A DNA stretch of 64,000 nt from Desulfosporosinus hippei DSM 8344 (lineage in GTDB: Bacteria; Bacillota; Desulfitobacteriia; Desulfitobacteriales; Desulfitobacteriaceae): positions 1 through 64,000 of the forward strand of contig NZ_FNCP01000007.1 in assembly GCF_900100785.1 (NCBI RefSeq). Reading direction: 5' to 3'. Made by a program: the position numbers and the translations under genes. The notes under the pieces were generated by a model that did no database searches, was not told the origin of the DNA, and saw nothing but the letters and a program-made list of their open reading frames with translations. Shown here in pieces: positions 1 to 9,764 of this stretch; within the stretch, counting starts at the first letter, position 1, and the number at the start of each line of letters is the position of its first letter.

Positions 1-25
1 AAACCTGAAATAATAGGACATTTTT

Positions 26-69
26 AAAATAGCCGAATCGCTTGTGCTCCAAGCGATTCAGCTATTTTT
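26..69. terminator. Bidirectional intrinsic terminator
   Basis: A long inverted repeat: an 8-bp outer stem (AAAATAGC/GCTATTTT), a mismatch, then a 10-bp inner stem (GAATCGCTTG/CAAGCGATTC) around a 5-nt loop. T-runs flank both sides, so it could end transcription on either strand. The gene it serves would lie before the window or on either side. No gene is seen in the first 266 bases. Confidence 0.8.
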
Positions 70-215
70 CACCCCTCTAACTTCTAAAGTCAGGAATTGG
101 TATGATCTGCCATAGCTTTAAATACTCTACTTATTCACCATATTTCCTGAAATTCCTTTAAAATTATACTAAAAGTGAAGAATTTCTTTTTTTGCTTAAT
201 ATTTTTAATTGAGAT

Positions 216-255
216 AAAAAAAGCCAGCAACCCTTAATGAGCAAAGGTTGCCGGC
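216..255 (-). terminator. Terminator after the methyltransferase gene
   Basis: Read on the minus strand, the arms GCCGGCAACC and GGTTGCTGGC form a 10-bp stem with one G-U pair, followed by seven T. It lies just past the stop codon of the methyltransferase at 267. Confidence 0.85.
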
Positions 256-266
256 ATTACGTGTGG

Positions 267-995
267 TTACTTCTTAACTAGTTTGCGTTTTGCAGCAATA
301 ATTGTTGCTGGAGAATCCTCCGTCCAAGAAGCTCCTTCATAATTACCCCACACTCCAGATATCTCCCAACCAGCCTCGAGTAAGGCCTTTTTCAAAACAG
401 CACTTGTGATTGGAAACAAAATATTAACCCCAGAGACAACTTCTTTGGTATCTGGAAATTCAATTTTCATGGAAAAGTCGATTTTCCCATCGGACCTATA
501 ATCGTAGAAACGATAAAAGGTGAGATGAGAAGTCTTAATGACAGGAAACTCACGAATTCTCGCAGCCAGCATGCGGTCATAGTTAACTGTTTGCACTAAC
601 AGGTGAGTTCCCTTTTTCAAGAACTCAACAATTACATCCTTTAGTTCAGTTTCTCCGGAAACATGTGCTAAGGTATTTCCTAAACATAGTACACCTTCAA
701 ATTCAGTCTCGATTTTGCTTAGATCCCGCATGTCTGCAACTGCGAAGGATGCGTCCCCCCAAAACCCCTGGGCCTTTTTCTTGGAAATTCCAATCATCTC
801 ATCGCTTAAATCAACACCAAGTACTTTTAAACCCATTCGACTAATTTCTAAGGCAAATGTCCCTGTACCGCAACCAATATCCAAGATTGATTTTAGTTTT
901 TCTTGGGTCACATAATCATTTAAAAATGACTTCTGCGGTTCCTTTAACGGAAATATCTCATCATAATGCTCAGATAAGGAGCGATAAAAATCCAT
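267..995 (-). CDS. Class I SAM-dependent methyltransferase
   Basis: A 242-residue cytosolic protein of the class I (Rossmann-like) SAM-dependent methyltransferase superfamily. The SAM-binding motif I LDIGCGTGTFA is near residue 39, followed by an acidic end of strand beta-2 (VLGVDLSDEM) and the motif VLCLGNTLAH near 103. The protein ends with a basic tail. The substrate cannot be read from the sequence: such proteins act on small molecules, lipids or proteins. It stands alone between its own terminator and the giant glucan synthase gene, 55 nt downstream of that gene's stop. ATG start, with a purine-rich stretch just upstream. Family assignment is firm; substrate unknown. Confidence 0.8.
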   Translation of the reverse strand: MDFYRSLSEHYDEIFPLKEPQKSFLNDYVTQEKLKSILDIGCGTGTFALEISRMGLKVLGVDLSDEMIGISKKKAQGFWGDASFAVADMRDLSKIETEFEGVLCLGNTLAHVSGETELKDVIVEFLKKGTHLLVQTVNYDRMLAARIREFPVIKTSHLTFYRFYDYRSDGKIDFSMKIEFPDTKEVVSGVNILFPITSAVLKKALLEAGWEISGVWGNYEGASWTEDSPATIIAAKRKLVKK

Positions 996-1050
996 CCTTT
1001 CAACCCCCTCCTCCCCACTTTACAATATTCTTAACCATAATGCCAATTCA

Positions 1051-4000
1051 TTAGAGGATTAAATGAATTTTATGTGTTTGACCATCATCCTTGAGGAGTA
1101 TGACCGGTTCCTCTAACACTTCACCATCAATCATTATTTTCTGGCATCCGAAGGAGCGAGAATTAGGATTTTCCACATTAATCTCATAGTTTGTAGATTC
1201 ATATTGGTAAGTCATGCTAAAGCCTGCCCAACGACTAGGAATACACGGTTTCAAAACTAAAGAATCTCCGAGGCGTTTAAAGCCTAAAATACCTTCCACT
1301 CCTGCCTGATACATCCACCCGGCCGCTCCAGTATACCAGGTCCATCCTCCTCGTCCTACATGGGATTGAGTAGCATAAACATCTGCGGCCATGACATAGG
1401 GTTCTACCTTATAGCGATTCACTTCATGTTCTGTTCTAGCATGATGAATAGGATTCAGCATCTGAAAAAGTTCCGTTGCCTTGTCCCCTTCTCCTAAAGT
1501 AGTATAGGCTAATATAGCCCAGGCGGCTCCATGAGTGTATTGTCCTCCGTTTTCTCTCACGCCGGGTACATATCCTTTTATATAACCGGGATCAGGCAAT
1601 AGCTTGTCAAACGGCGGGGTTAAAAGGAGAAGTAAACCATCTTCCTTTCGCCATAAATAATGTTCTAGTGCTAACATAGCATCCTGAGTACGAGTAGTCC
1701 TGGCTGCTCCTGATAGTACAGACCACGACTGGGCTAAAGCATCAATTTGGCATTCAGAATTCTGGGACGATCCTAAGGGGGTTCCATCGTCGAAATAGGC
1801 ACGTCTGTACCATCCTCCATCCCAACCATGCTGTTCAATATTATTGAGGAGCTCTTCCGCTAGCTTGCGGTAGCGAATTCCACGGTCTTGATCTTGACGT
1901 AAATCACAAAGGTCTGCAAAGCGAGTCAAAGTAATATATAAGAACCAGCCCAGCCAAACACTTTCCCCTTTGCCCTTGTGTCCTATACGACTAAAGCCAT
2001 CATTCCAATCACCAGAGCCGATAAGGGGTAACCCATGCTCACCAAACCTTAATCCTCTCTCAATGGCACGCAGACAATGCTCATATACAGTGCCTTGCTC
2101 CTCAGAAACAGTTGGAATCGAATATCGTTCATCTTCACCGTCTTTCAATGGTTCATCTTCCAAAAACTCGGTTAGCTCATCTAAAACACTAGTGTCCCCA
2201 GTCCGATCAATATAGTGAATAGTCACAAACGGTAACCACAGCAAATCATCGGAGAACTTAGTACGTATTCCCTTCCCTTTTTCCGCATGCCACCAATGCT
2301 GCACATCCCCTTCTCTAAACTGATGTTTGCAATGAATGAGGATCTGTTGTCGAGTAACAGATGAATTCGTATAAACCAGAGCCATCACATCCTGAAGCTG
2401 ATCTCTAAAACCATAGGCTCCTCCCGATTGATAAAAAGCAGAACGCGCCCATAAGCGGCAAACTACCGTTTGATACATCAGCCATCTGTTTAAAAGCAAA
2501 TTCATGGACAACTCTGGAGTCTGTACCTGAATGTTTCCTAAAACTTTATCCCAATACCGCTTAACCTCGGTAAAGGCATCATTAATCTTCTCAGGTTGAC
2601 GATAGAATTTGATAATCTCTTCTGCCGCATGCTTATTTTCTGTTTCACCTACTAAAATTGTCACCGTCTTAGTCTCACCAGGCCTAATTACTAGTTCAAT
2701 CCTCATTGCCGTACACGGATCAAGCCCTGCGCCAATTGTTCCGGACAATGAATCCAGCTTCAAGCCAATTGGATCTTCCAAACTTCCGTTACGCCCAATA
2801 AATTCAGATCGATCTCCAGTATAACTTTTAACCTCTGCACCTAGTGCCGTTACAAATCCAATCCTTCCCATATACTCTTCTTGATAGGTGTTTCTGACAA
2901 AGAACGTCTTGAGTTCTTGGTTATACTCAGTCACCAAATAAGGAGCAGTATGATCCCGCACTACTCCCATGACCCACTCGACATAATGGGTTACACTTAG
3001 TGTCATTTCACGATCGCTATTATTTCCTAGAGTTAGTTCAACTATCTTAACCGGCTTATCTATGGGCACGAAAAGATTCAACGTTTGCTTCAAGCCTCGG
3101 CTACAATGCTCAAAAATCGAGTATCCTTGTCCATGGCTTATTTTATAGACGCCGCTATCACGTTTGGGACTGGCTGTAACAGACCAAGATTCCCCAGTCT
3201 CATTATCCGTGAGAAAAAAGGCCTCACCAACAGGGTCAAGAATCGGATCATTTGACCAAGGAGTAAGCTTGTATTCACGACTATTCCTCGACCAAGTATA
3301 TCCAGCTCCCACCTCAGATACTTGAAAGCCAAAGCTTGAATTTGCAATAACATTAATCCATGGTAAGGGAGTATTATTATCTTCTTGTAACTCGATAATA
3401 TACTCTTTCCCATCTTCACTAAAACCGCCGTACCCGTTAGCAAAATTCAGTGGACTTCCAATTCCCTCAATCCTATCTTGGTACTTACTAATATTTGCTT
3501 CATCCTTTGATCCAGATATCTCTTTAGTCTCATTAGACATCTTCATAGATTCCTTCACACTGAGCTTGGCCTTTTTCCGTACTTGGGCAGAACAGGAGCC
3601 TCCCTCGCCACTAAAGGTTATACGGGCTACAGTACAGAGTAAATTAAGATCCTCCCCTTTAACAAGGCCTTTTTGCAGGAGAAAGACACCCCCTGGCTGA
3701 TTCAAAAGATCTCTGGCATGTCCCATGGAGACAAAATCACGCAATGTATCTTGAAAAGCCTGTACATATCCGCTTTCATCCTCATTCAGAATTACGAGAT
3801 CGGCCAACAGCCCTTTTAGCCTCCAGTATTCGTGAATTGTCAAGATACGTCGTACCAAGTCCAAGTGCTCCGCACTAGAGACTCTAACAAGTACAACCGG
3901 AAGATCTCCAGAAATCGCATATGGCCATAAAGCTGATTGCCCTTTACGGTTTTGTTGGATACATTCCTCAAATTCTCTGCGGCAAGGACTCAAATATAAC

Positions 4001-7000
4001 AGATGTCCGCCAAGGCTTAAAGCCTCATTGGCCTGAGCCGATGTCAGATTTAAATGCCGAAGTTCCATTTTACTGTGGGTCCAGGCTAACTCAAATGCTC
4101 TATTTACTGATAGAGGATCTCTATATTTCTCTGCAATGCGATTTATTTCCTCACGGCTCTCTGCATAGCCAATCGAAAAGGATATTCTGGCGGTTTGACC
4201 TGGTGGGATTTTCACTCGCTGACGCAGACTCATGATAGGGTCAAGAACTGCTCCAACCGTGTTCGATAAAGGATGATTGGCATCCATTGCACGAGGTCTC
4301 GCCATACTCCTGCCCCGTCCAAGGAAACGAGAACGATCTGTTTCAAATTGCAGAGAACCTACTTTTTCTCCCTCTGTTGCAACAGTATGCATAAGCCATA
4401 ATCTGGTTTGGTTTTCACTCCTTGGTCTTCGCGACGCTAAAAGGGTGTCATTCTCAAATTCAGTTTCAATAAAGAGGTTGCTAAATGCTGGATGAGCCAG
4501 ATCATCGTTTTGTCTGGCCAGAACTACTTCAAAATAGCTGGTTACCTCGACAGTTCTGTCATGCTTACTATGATTTGTCAAGGAAAGACGGCGCATTTCT
4601 GCATTGTCTTCAGGGGATACAACAACTTCGGTATGGGTTGTAATATTACCATCCTTTCGACAATACTCTACTTGATCTGGTGCGTAGGTCGCTTTGTAAT
4701 CTTCACCTAAGGTTTTACAAGGTTGATAAGCAGCTGACCATACATCTCCTGAGTTGAGATTTTGAATATAAAAGTAGACACCCCATGAGTCCCTTGTAAC
4801 ATCTTCTCTCCAACGCGAAAGGCTAATATTTTTATAACGGCTAAGCCCTGATCCCGAATTCGTCATCATGACAGAGTACTGGCCATTAGAGATACAATGA
4901 GCAACCGGGATAGGACTGTTGACATTATTTAATAGAACAAACTGATTCTTTTCAACATCTTGAGATTTCGTTTGCTTTTGCATAACCTGATACTCATCTT
5001 CGGGTTGTGGAATAATTTGTACAAAATCAGGAATCCGTTCTTGGAGTAAAAGCTCCGAGGACTGAATTAGTGCTTCGTTGTGTAACCTCTCCTGCATAAC
5101 ATTTTCAAATAGCACATTATCGATTGCTAAGAGACTCATCCCTTGATGATGGGCCATAAAACTCTGGACAACCCTATAGGAACGCCCAACTGGAATACGA
5201 TCCTTAGTAAAATCAATAGCTTCATAAAGCCCGTAACGACCGCTAAAACCCTTTTCTTCCATGGCAGAAATGTTATTCACAGCTTCGCGAGGAACAACCT
5301 GGAGAGCCAAAAAGGTTGCGTATGGCGCTATAACAAGGTCTTGAATCAATCCCCTTTTTAAGCCCAGTCCTGGAACACCAAACGCTTTATACTGATAATT
5401 CAATTGTGGATCAAAAGCATAGAATCCAGACTCTGAAATACCCCATGGGATATTACGCTCCAGGCCATACTTCTTTTGAACATTTACAACAGAGTCATAG
5501 GTTTCATGGAGAAGAGTCCCCTCATAATTCCGCATCACAAGAAGAGGCATTAAAAATTCAAACATCGTCCCACTCCAGGAAACTAAACTACGTTTACCTT
5601 TGGTTAAGGTTAAAGAACGTCCAAGTTTAAACCAATGGCTCGCTGGCACATCCCCTTTGGCAATTGCAAAAAAGCTTGCTTGTCGTGCTTCAGAAGCTAA
5701 GAGATCATAATAAGAATTATCAAGCTTACTGTCTGCAACTCGATAACCAATTGAGAATAGTTGACGTGATTCATCATACAAGGGCGTAAAATCTGTAGCT
5801 AAGGCCATCTTCTCAAGCTTTAGCTGAAGCTCCTTGGATATTTGAACATAATTAAGCACCTTTCTAAGGGCAGTCTCAATAATCTCTTTTTCTTCAGGAA
5901 TAGGACTACCGTTTCTAAGTCCTTCAGAATACTGTTTTACCAAACTATCCATAGTTAAGTTAATCATTACTTGCTCGCCTAGTGGTGATACTGTTACAAA
6001 ACTACCGGAACCAGTTGCCCATGGACATAATTCTTCTAGTTCAAAACGAAATGATCTTACCATAGTATCCAGTCGATTAGCCCAATACAATCCCTCTTTA
6101 CCCAGATCTTGATCTATAATATGTTCTGGCCACTCTGATAATAGCTTCAGCCAAGTATTGAGATTCCAGCTTTCTTCAGATGATCTTAATACTTCATCTA
6201 AAGCCAGATTAAAGGATTTAAGCTCATCATAAGCATCATCGCCTACTGCTTCAAGCAAAAGAACCTGGGTATCCTTAAGTCCTTTAACTAATTGCCTGTC
6301 GAATAAAGGTCTTTCCAAAAGCTCTGCAAGCCCAGATTTCAAGGTCATTAGGTACATAACGAAGTTACCACTATCAACTGTTGAGATATAGCGAGGTTCT
6401 AAAGGGGTTAGAGTCTGTGTATCATACCAATTATAAAGATGCCCTTGCCATTGCTCTATCTTTTCTATAGTTTGAAAGGTATGCTGAATATTCTCAAGCA
6501 CCTTTGTTAAAGGAATATACCCAAAATCTCTGGCTGCTAAATTTGTTAATAATGCTAAGCCTATATTGGTAGGCGAAGTCCTATGAGCAACACCATTAGG
6601 TGGTTCAATTTGAACATTGTCCGGAGGAAGCCAATGATCCTGTTCACAAACATACTCTTCAAAAAAGGCCCAAATTTTCCGACTGTACCTCCGTAAGACA
6701 AACTCTTCTGAAGTTGAGAGCGTGGCCTTTTTGTGTTGAATCGGCATACTTATATAATGGGCAACCCATATTGAGACAAGCCAAGCAATCATAACCGGAA
6801 TGAAAAGCACTAATTTTGTTGAATAGGAATAGATAAATAATACTGTGAGTAAGACAAAGAGAATAACGGGCCACATCGTATTAGTCATAGTTTTAAAATT
6901 AGCGTCTATGCGCTTTTCGGCATCCGAAGCAGTTTCCCATTCTAATAGATGACGATGTGAAACAAATTGCCGATAAAGACTCCTAACTATCGCATCCAAC

Positions 7001-9630
7001 ATAATCCAAGTATTATAGGGAAGGAACAAGAATTGAACTAAAAACTGTATCCCTAGGGTAATCAAGTCATGACTGAGATTCCCCTTGTCAGAACGCTCGG
7101 TAAATAGTTGACTAAGCAGATATAAGACAATGGGCGAAAATAAGCTTAGAGAAATTATTCCAACCCAAATAATTGGATTTCCTGAAAGAGCAATAAAGCC
7201 TAGTATTATTAGCAAGAGTAGGGATGGTGCTTCCAAGCTTCTCCTTAAATTATCTAGAATTTTCCACCGAGATAAAATTGGCAGTGGCTTGAATAACCAA
7301 GGTAACAGCTGCCAATCCCCTCTTACCCATCTATGTTGGCGACACATAAAGGCGAGATAATTAGCTGGGTAGCCATCGACAAGTTCCACATCAGAGACTA
7401 ATCCTGCCCGAGCATAGATCCCTTCAATTAAATCATGACTCAAAATTTTATTATCCGGAAATGATTGATCGGTTACTTGATGAAAGACATTTATATCATA
7501 AATTCCTTTTCCCGTAAAAATACCTTCTCCAAACAAGTCCTGATATACGTCCGAGACGGCAGTTGTGTATGGATCAACTCCCACTTTGCCGGAAAAAATC
7601 CGAGCAAATTTTGAAGCATTAGCTTTTAGAACGGATACTACTACTCGAGGTTGAAGGATGCCGTAACCTTGAACCACCCTTTTTCCATCACTGCTTAGTC
7701 TTGGGATATGCAAAGGATGAGCAATAGTCCCGATCAGCTTCTTGGCAATCCCCCGCGGCAATTGTGTATCTGCATCAAGAGTAATAATATACCGAATGGT
7801 TGAAAGTATCGAAATTTCTCCAATTTGTACATTATAGCTTGTTGCACCTACTTGCCTTAAAAGGCGATTGAACTCTACAAGCTTCCCACGTTTGCGCTCC
7901 CATCCCATCCATACGCCTTCTGAATTATTATAAATTCTTTTTCGGTGAAAAAAGAAAAATCGTTCTCTGCCATATTTAGTATTCAATCTCTCAATGGCAG
8001 CAGTAGCGGCCGAAATAATTCCACTATCTTCCGGTGTATTTTCGGAAGCAGCATCTGCAAAATCACCGAGTAAGGCAAAATGTATGTTCTCATCACGATT
8101 GGCAAGATGATAAACTTCAATTTCACTGACAATTTCATTAACTCTACTAATATTCGTTAATAGAGTAGGAATTACAACCATTGTCCTTAATTCATCAGGG
8201 ATACCTTCCCCTAACTCCAGTTTCGGTAAAAATGATGGCCGGAATAGTTCCGAAGATATCCAGTTTAGAAATGGGATGACCAGGCTACTTGACCAAATCA
8301 GCAGTCCAAATAGTAGAAATGCAAAGCTCAAGGAAATTGGTGTATGGTCAAGCACATAATTAAGTACTAAGGTCAATATAATTCCTATACCAATCAACAT
8401 ACTGCCAAAATAGTAAAGGTTTGGCCTTTTACGGATTTTTTGGCGCACCCTATACAAGAGATACTTTGATTTCCCAAAGTCCTCTTCTAATTCTTTCTCA
8501 AGGCCATCTCGACCATTTCCAAGCAAATAGTATCCGACATGCGCTGCTTCCGTATCCTCCTCAGAGTTTGCCTTTTCAGCCTTAGCAAGTATCTTGCGTG
8601 CCACAACTAATTCCGATACTTTATAAATCCTAGAAATCTTTTCAACACAGTGTCGATAGAAATCTCGGGACTGAAAATCCATGGCTGAATAAATGTTGCC
8701 TGGATCCTTTGCAAATAAACCTTCGACTAAACTGACATCTTCAAAAAAACGGGGCCAGTTTTCAGCGTTGATAAAATGAATGCTTAAAATTGCATGGCCC
8801 ATTGATACTTGATACATAGTTTGTCTCTGACGTTCCAGTTTGGCAAGTTCTTCGATAGTCGTATCTTGTTTTGCTACAGCTCTATCTACCCATTGTAAAA
8901 GGGGACCCACATCGGATCCAATGTCACGGATACGCTTTAGAAGTTGGTCTGCATAGGCAGATGAATATTCCTCTTGGGGAGTTAGAGTCTTTAAAAGACT
9001 ACTCCACTCCTCAGAACCGTGTTCAATTTCTAGCAAAGGGAATACCCATTGATCTGCAGCATCTCTTTCTGTCTGATTATAAATTATTTGTTCTGTGATT
9101 CTACGAATGTTTTCCAAAAGAATAATGCGCAGCATGATTGGGATCGCCCAGAGTTCACCGCTTGATAAAGGTACTTGAACTTGATAAGCTTTGATAAACG
9201 CTTTAAGTGTTTCTCCTTGTATCTGACTATCCGTGTGTTCAACAAGTTCAATCAACACCCCATAAATTCTTGGATATCCTTGAAAATCTCCTATGGAATT
9301 TATGGGCAACTGACGTTCAAACTTATCAGGAAGACTGTTTTCAATCTCAACTTTTAAGTCTTTTAAACTATAGTAGTTATCTAATAACCATTCGGTAGCA
9401 GGTACACTATCTTGCGTTCTTGCAGAATACTCCGAGATATCCCGGTAAGCCTGTTCTAAAAATTTTATGTTTTGCTTCACTCTGGGCAGCAGGGAGCGCT
9501 TTAAATAGCCAGTCCCCTGATTCGCATTTGATCTAGCAATTTCTTCAGCGTGACTAAGCAGGTCTTCGCCATGAAGTACAATATCTTTATAGGGCTTATT
9601 CTTAGTTAATGATCGTGTAAAAAACTTCAT
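1051..9630 (-). CDS. Cyclic beta-1,2-glucan synthase-like giant membrane protein (GT84-GH94 type)
   Basis: A 2859-residue protein resembling NdvB/Cgs cyclic beta-1,2-glucan synthases, which polymerise UDP-glucose, trim the chain by phosphorolysis and close the ring. Visible in order: two membrane segments near residues 415-460; a processive glycosyltransferase domain with LDADTQLP near 617 and the QHRWVRGDW motif near 765; more membrane segments at about 800-980; a glucoamylase-like region ending in AHHQGMSLLA near 1497; then two GH94-type (cellobiose phosphorylase-like) repeats with VQHWWHAEKGKG and SGDWNDG near 2540. The length is typical of NdvB. ATG start after GGAGATGGAGA. No transporter or UDP-glucose gene lies beside it. 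The real product could be another beta-glucan. Confidence 0.85.
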   Translation of the reverse strand: MKFFTRSLTKNKPYKDIVLHGEDLLSHAEEIARSNANQGTGYLKRSLLPRVKQNIKFLEQAYRDISEYSARTQDSVPATEWLLDNYYSLKDLKVEIENSLPDKFERQLPINSIGDFQGYPRIYGVLIELVEHTDSQIQGETLKAFIKAYQVQVPLSSGELWAIPIMLRIILLENIRRITEQIIYNQTERDAADQWVFPLLEIEHGSEEWSSLLKTLTPQEEYSSAYADQLLKRIRDIGSDVGPLLQWVDRAVAKQDTTIEELAKLERQRQTMYQVSMGHAILSIHFINAENWPRFFEDVSLVEGLFAKDPGNIYSAMDFQSRDFYRHCVEKISRIYKVSELVVARKILAKAEKANSEEDTEAAHVGYYLLGNGRDGLEKELEEDFGKSKYLLYRVRQKIRKRPNLYYFGSMLIGIGIILTLVLNYVLDHTPISLSFAFLLFGLLIWSSSLVIPFLNWISSELFRPSFLPKLELGEGIPDELRTMVVIPTLLTNISRVNEIVSEIEVYHLANRDENIHFALLGDFADAASENTPEDSGIISAATAAIERLNTKYGRERFFFFHRKRIYNNSEGVWMGWERKRGKLVEFNRLLRQVGATSYNVQIGEISILSTIRYIITLDADTQLPRGIAKKLIGTIAHPLHIPRLSSDGKRVVQGYGILQPRVVVSVLKANASKFARIFSGKVGVDPYTTAVSDVYQDLFGEGIFTGKGIYDINVFHQVTDQSFPDNKILSHDLIEGIYARAGLVSDVELVDGYPANYLAFMCRQHRWVRGDWQLLPWLFKPLPILSRWKILDNLRRSLEAPSLLLLIILGFIALSGNPIIWVGIISLSLFSPIVLYLLSQLFTERSDKGNLSHDLITLGIQFLVQFLFLPYNTWIMLDAIVRSLYRQFVSHRHLLEWETASDAEKRIDANFKTMTNTMWPVILFVLLTVLFIYSYSTKLVLFIPVMIAWLVSIWVAHYISMPIQHKKATLSTSEEFVLRRYSRKIWAFFEEYVCEQDHWLPPDNVQIEPPNGVAHRTSPTNIGLALLTNLAARDFGYIPLTKVLENIQHTFQTIEKIEQWQGHLYNWYDTQTLTPLEPRYISTVDSGNFVMYLMTLKSGLAELLERPLFDRQLVKGLKDTQVLLLEAVGDDAYDELKSFNLALDEVLRSSEESWNLNTWLKLLSEWPEHIIDQDLGKEGLYWANRLDTMVRSFRFELEELCPWATGSGSFVTVSPLGEQVMINLTMDSLVKQYSEGLRNGSPIPEEKEIIETALRKVLNYVQISKELQLKLEKMALATDFTPLYDESRQLFSIGYRVADSKLDNSYYDLLASEARQASFFAIAKGDVPASHWFKLGRSLTLTKGKRSLVSWSGTMFEFLMPLLVMRNYEGTLLHETYDSVVNVQKKYGLERNIPWGISESGFYAFDPQLNYQYKAFGVPGLGLKRGLIQDLVIAPYATFLALQVVPREAVNNISAMEEKGFSGRYGLYEAIDFTKDRIPVGRSYRVVQSFMAHHQGMSLLAIDNVLFENVMQERLHNEALIQSSELLLQERIPDFVQIIPQPEDEYQVMQKQTKSQDVEKNQFVLLNNVNSPIPVAHCISNGQYSVMMTNSGSGLSRYKNISLSRWREDVTRDSWGVYFYIQNLNSGDVWSAAYQPCKTLGEDYKATYAPDQVEYCRKDGNITTHTEVVVSPEDNAEMRRLSLTNHSKHDRTVEVTSYFEVVLARQNDDLAHPAFSNLFIETEFENDTLLASRRPRSENQTRLWLMHTVATEGEKVGSLQFETDRSRFLGRGRSMARPRAMDANHPLSNTVGAVLDPIMSLRQRVKIPPGQTARISFSIGYAESREEINRIAEKYRDPLSVNRAFELAWTHSKMELRHLNLTSAQANEALSLGGHLLYLSPCRREFEECIQQNRKGQSALWPYAISGDLPVVLVRVSSAEHLDLVRRILTIHEYWRLKGLLADLVILNEDESGYVQAFQDTLRDFVSMGHARDLLNQPGGVFLLQKGLVKGEDLNLLCTVARITFSGEGGSCSAQVRKKAKLSVKESMKMSNETKEISGSKDEANISKYQDRIEGIGSPLNFANGYGGFSEDGKEYIIELQEDNNTPLPWINVIANSSFGFQVSEVGAGYTWSRNSREYKLTPWSNDPILDPVGEAFFLTDNETGESWSVTASPKRDSGVYKISHGQGYSIFEHCSRGLKQTLNLFVPIDKPVKIVELTLGNNSDREMTLSVTHYVEWVMGVVRDHTAPYLVTEYNQELKTFFVRNTYQEEYMGRIGFVTALGAEVKSYTGDRSEFIGRNGSLEDPIGLKLDSLSGTIGAGLDPCTAMRIELVIRPGETKTVTILVGETENKHAAEEIIKFYRQPEKINDAFTEVKRYWDKVLGNIQVQTPELSMNLLLNRWLMYQTVVCRLWARSAFYQSGGAYGFRDQLQDVMALVYTNSSVTRQQILIHCKHQFREGDVQHWWHAEKGKGIRTKFSDDLLWLPFVTIHYIDRTGDTSVLDELTEFLEDEPLKDGEDERYSIPTVSEEQGTVYEHCLRAIERGLRFGEHGLPLIGSGDWNDGFSRIGHKGKGESVWLGWFLYITLTRFADLCDLRQDQDRGIRYRKLAEELLNNIEQHGWDGGWYRRAYFDDGTPLGSSQNSECQIDALAQSWSVLSGAARTTRTQDAMLALEHYLWRKEDGLLLLLTPPFDKLLPDPGYIKGYVPGVRENGGQYTHGAAWAILAYTTLGEGDKATELFQMLNPIHHARTEHEVNRYKVEPYVMAADVYATQSHVGRGGWTWYTGAAGWMYQAGVEGILGFKRLGDSLVLKPCIPSRWAGFSMTYQYESTNYEINVENPNSRSFGCQKIMIDGEVLEEPVILLKDDGQTHKIHLIL

Positions 9631-9720
9631 TCTCCATCTCCGTCTTATTTTTTTACATTATTTATGAATTATTCCCATTTCTTTTCACTTCATTCATCCA
9701 AAATGTTTTTAGGATAACAA

Positions 9721-9757
9721 AAAAAATCACTCTTACCAAAAGGCAAGAGTGATTTTT
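9721..9757 (-). terminator. Terminator after ftsK
   Basis: A 14-bp stem (AAAAAATCACTCTT/AAGAGTGATTTTTT) with a T-run on the minus strand, 8 bases past the ftsK stop codon. It separates ftsK from the glucan synthase gene. Confidence 0.9.
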
Positions 9758-9764
9758 TGTTTAC

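Noticed and set aside
3138-3443. 101-residue frame inside the glucan synthase gene
   Set aside because: It is a shadow in another frame on the same strand with no independent start signal; the host gene is intact.
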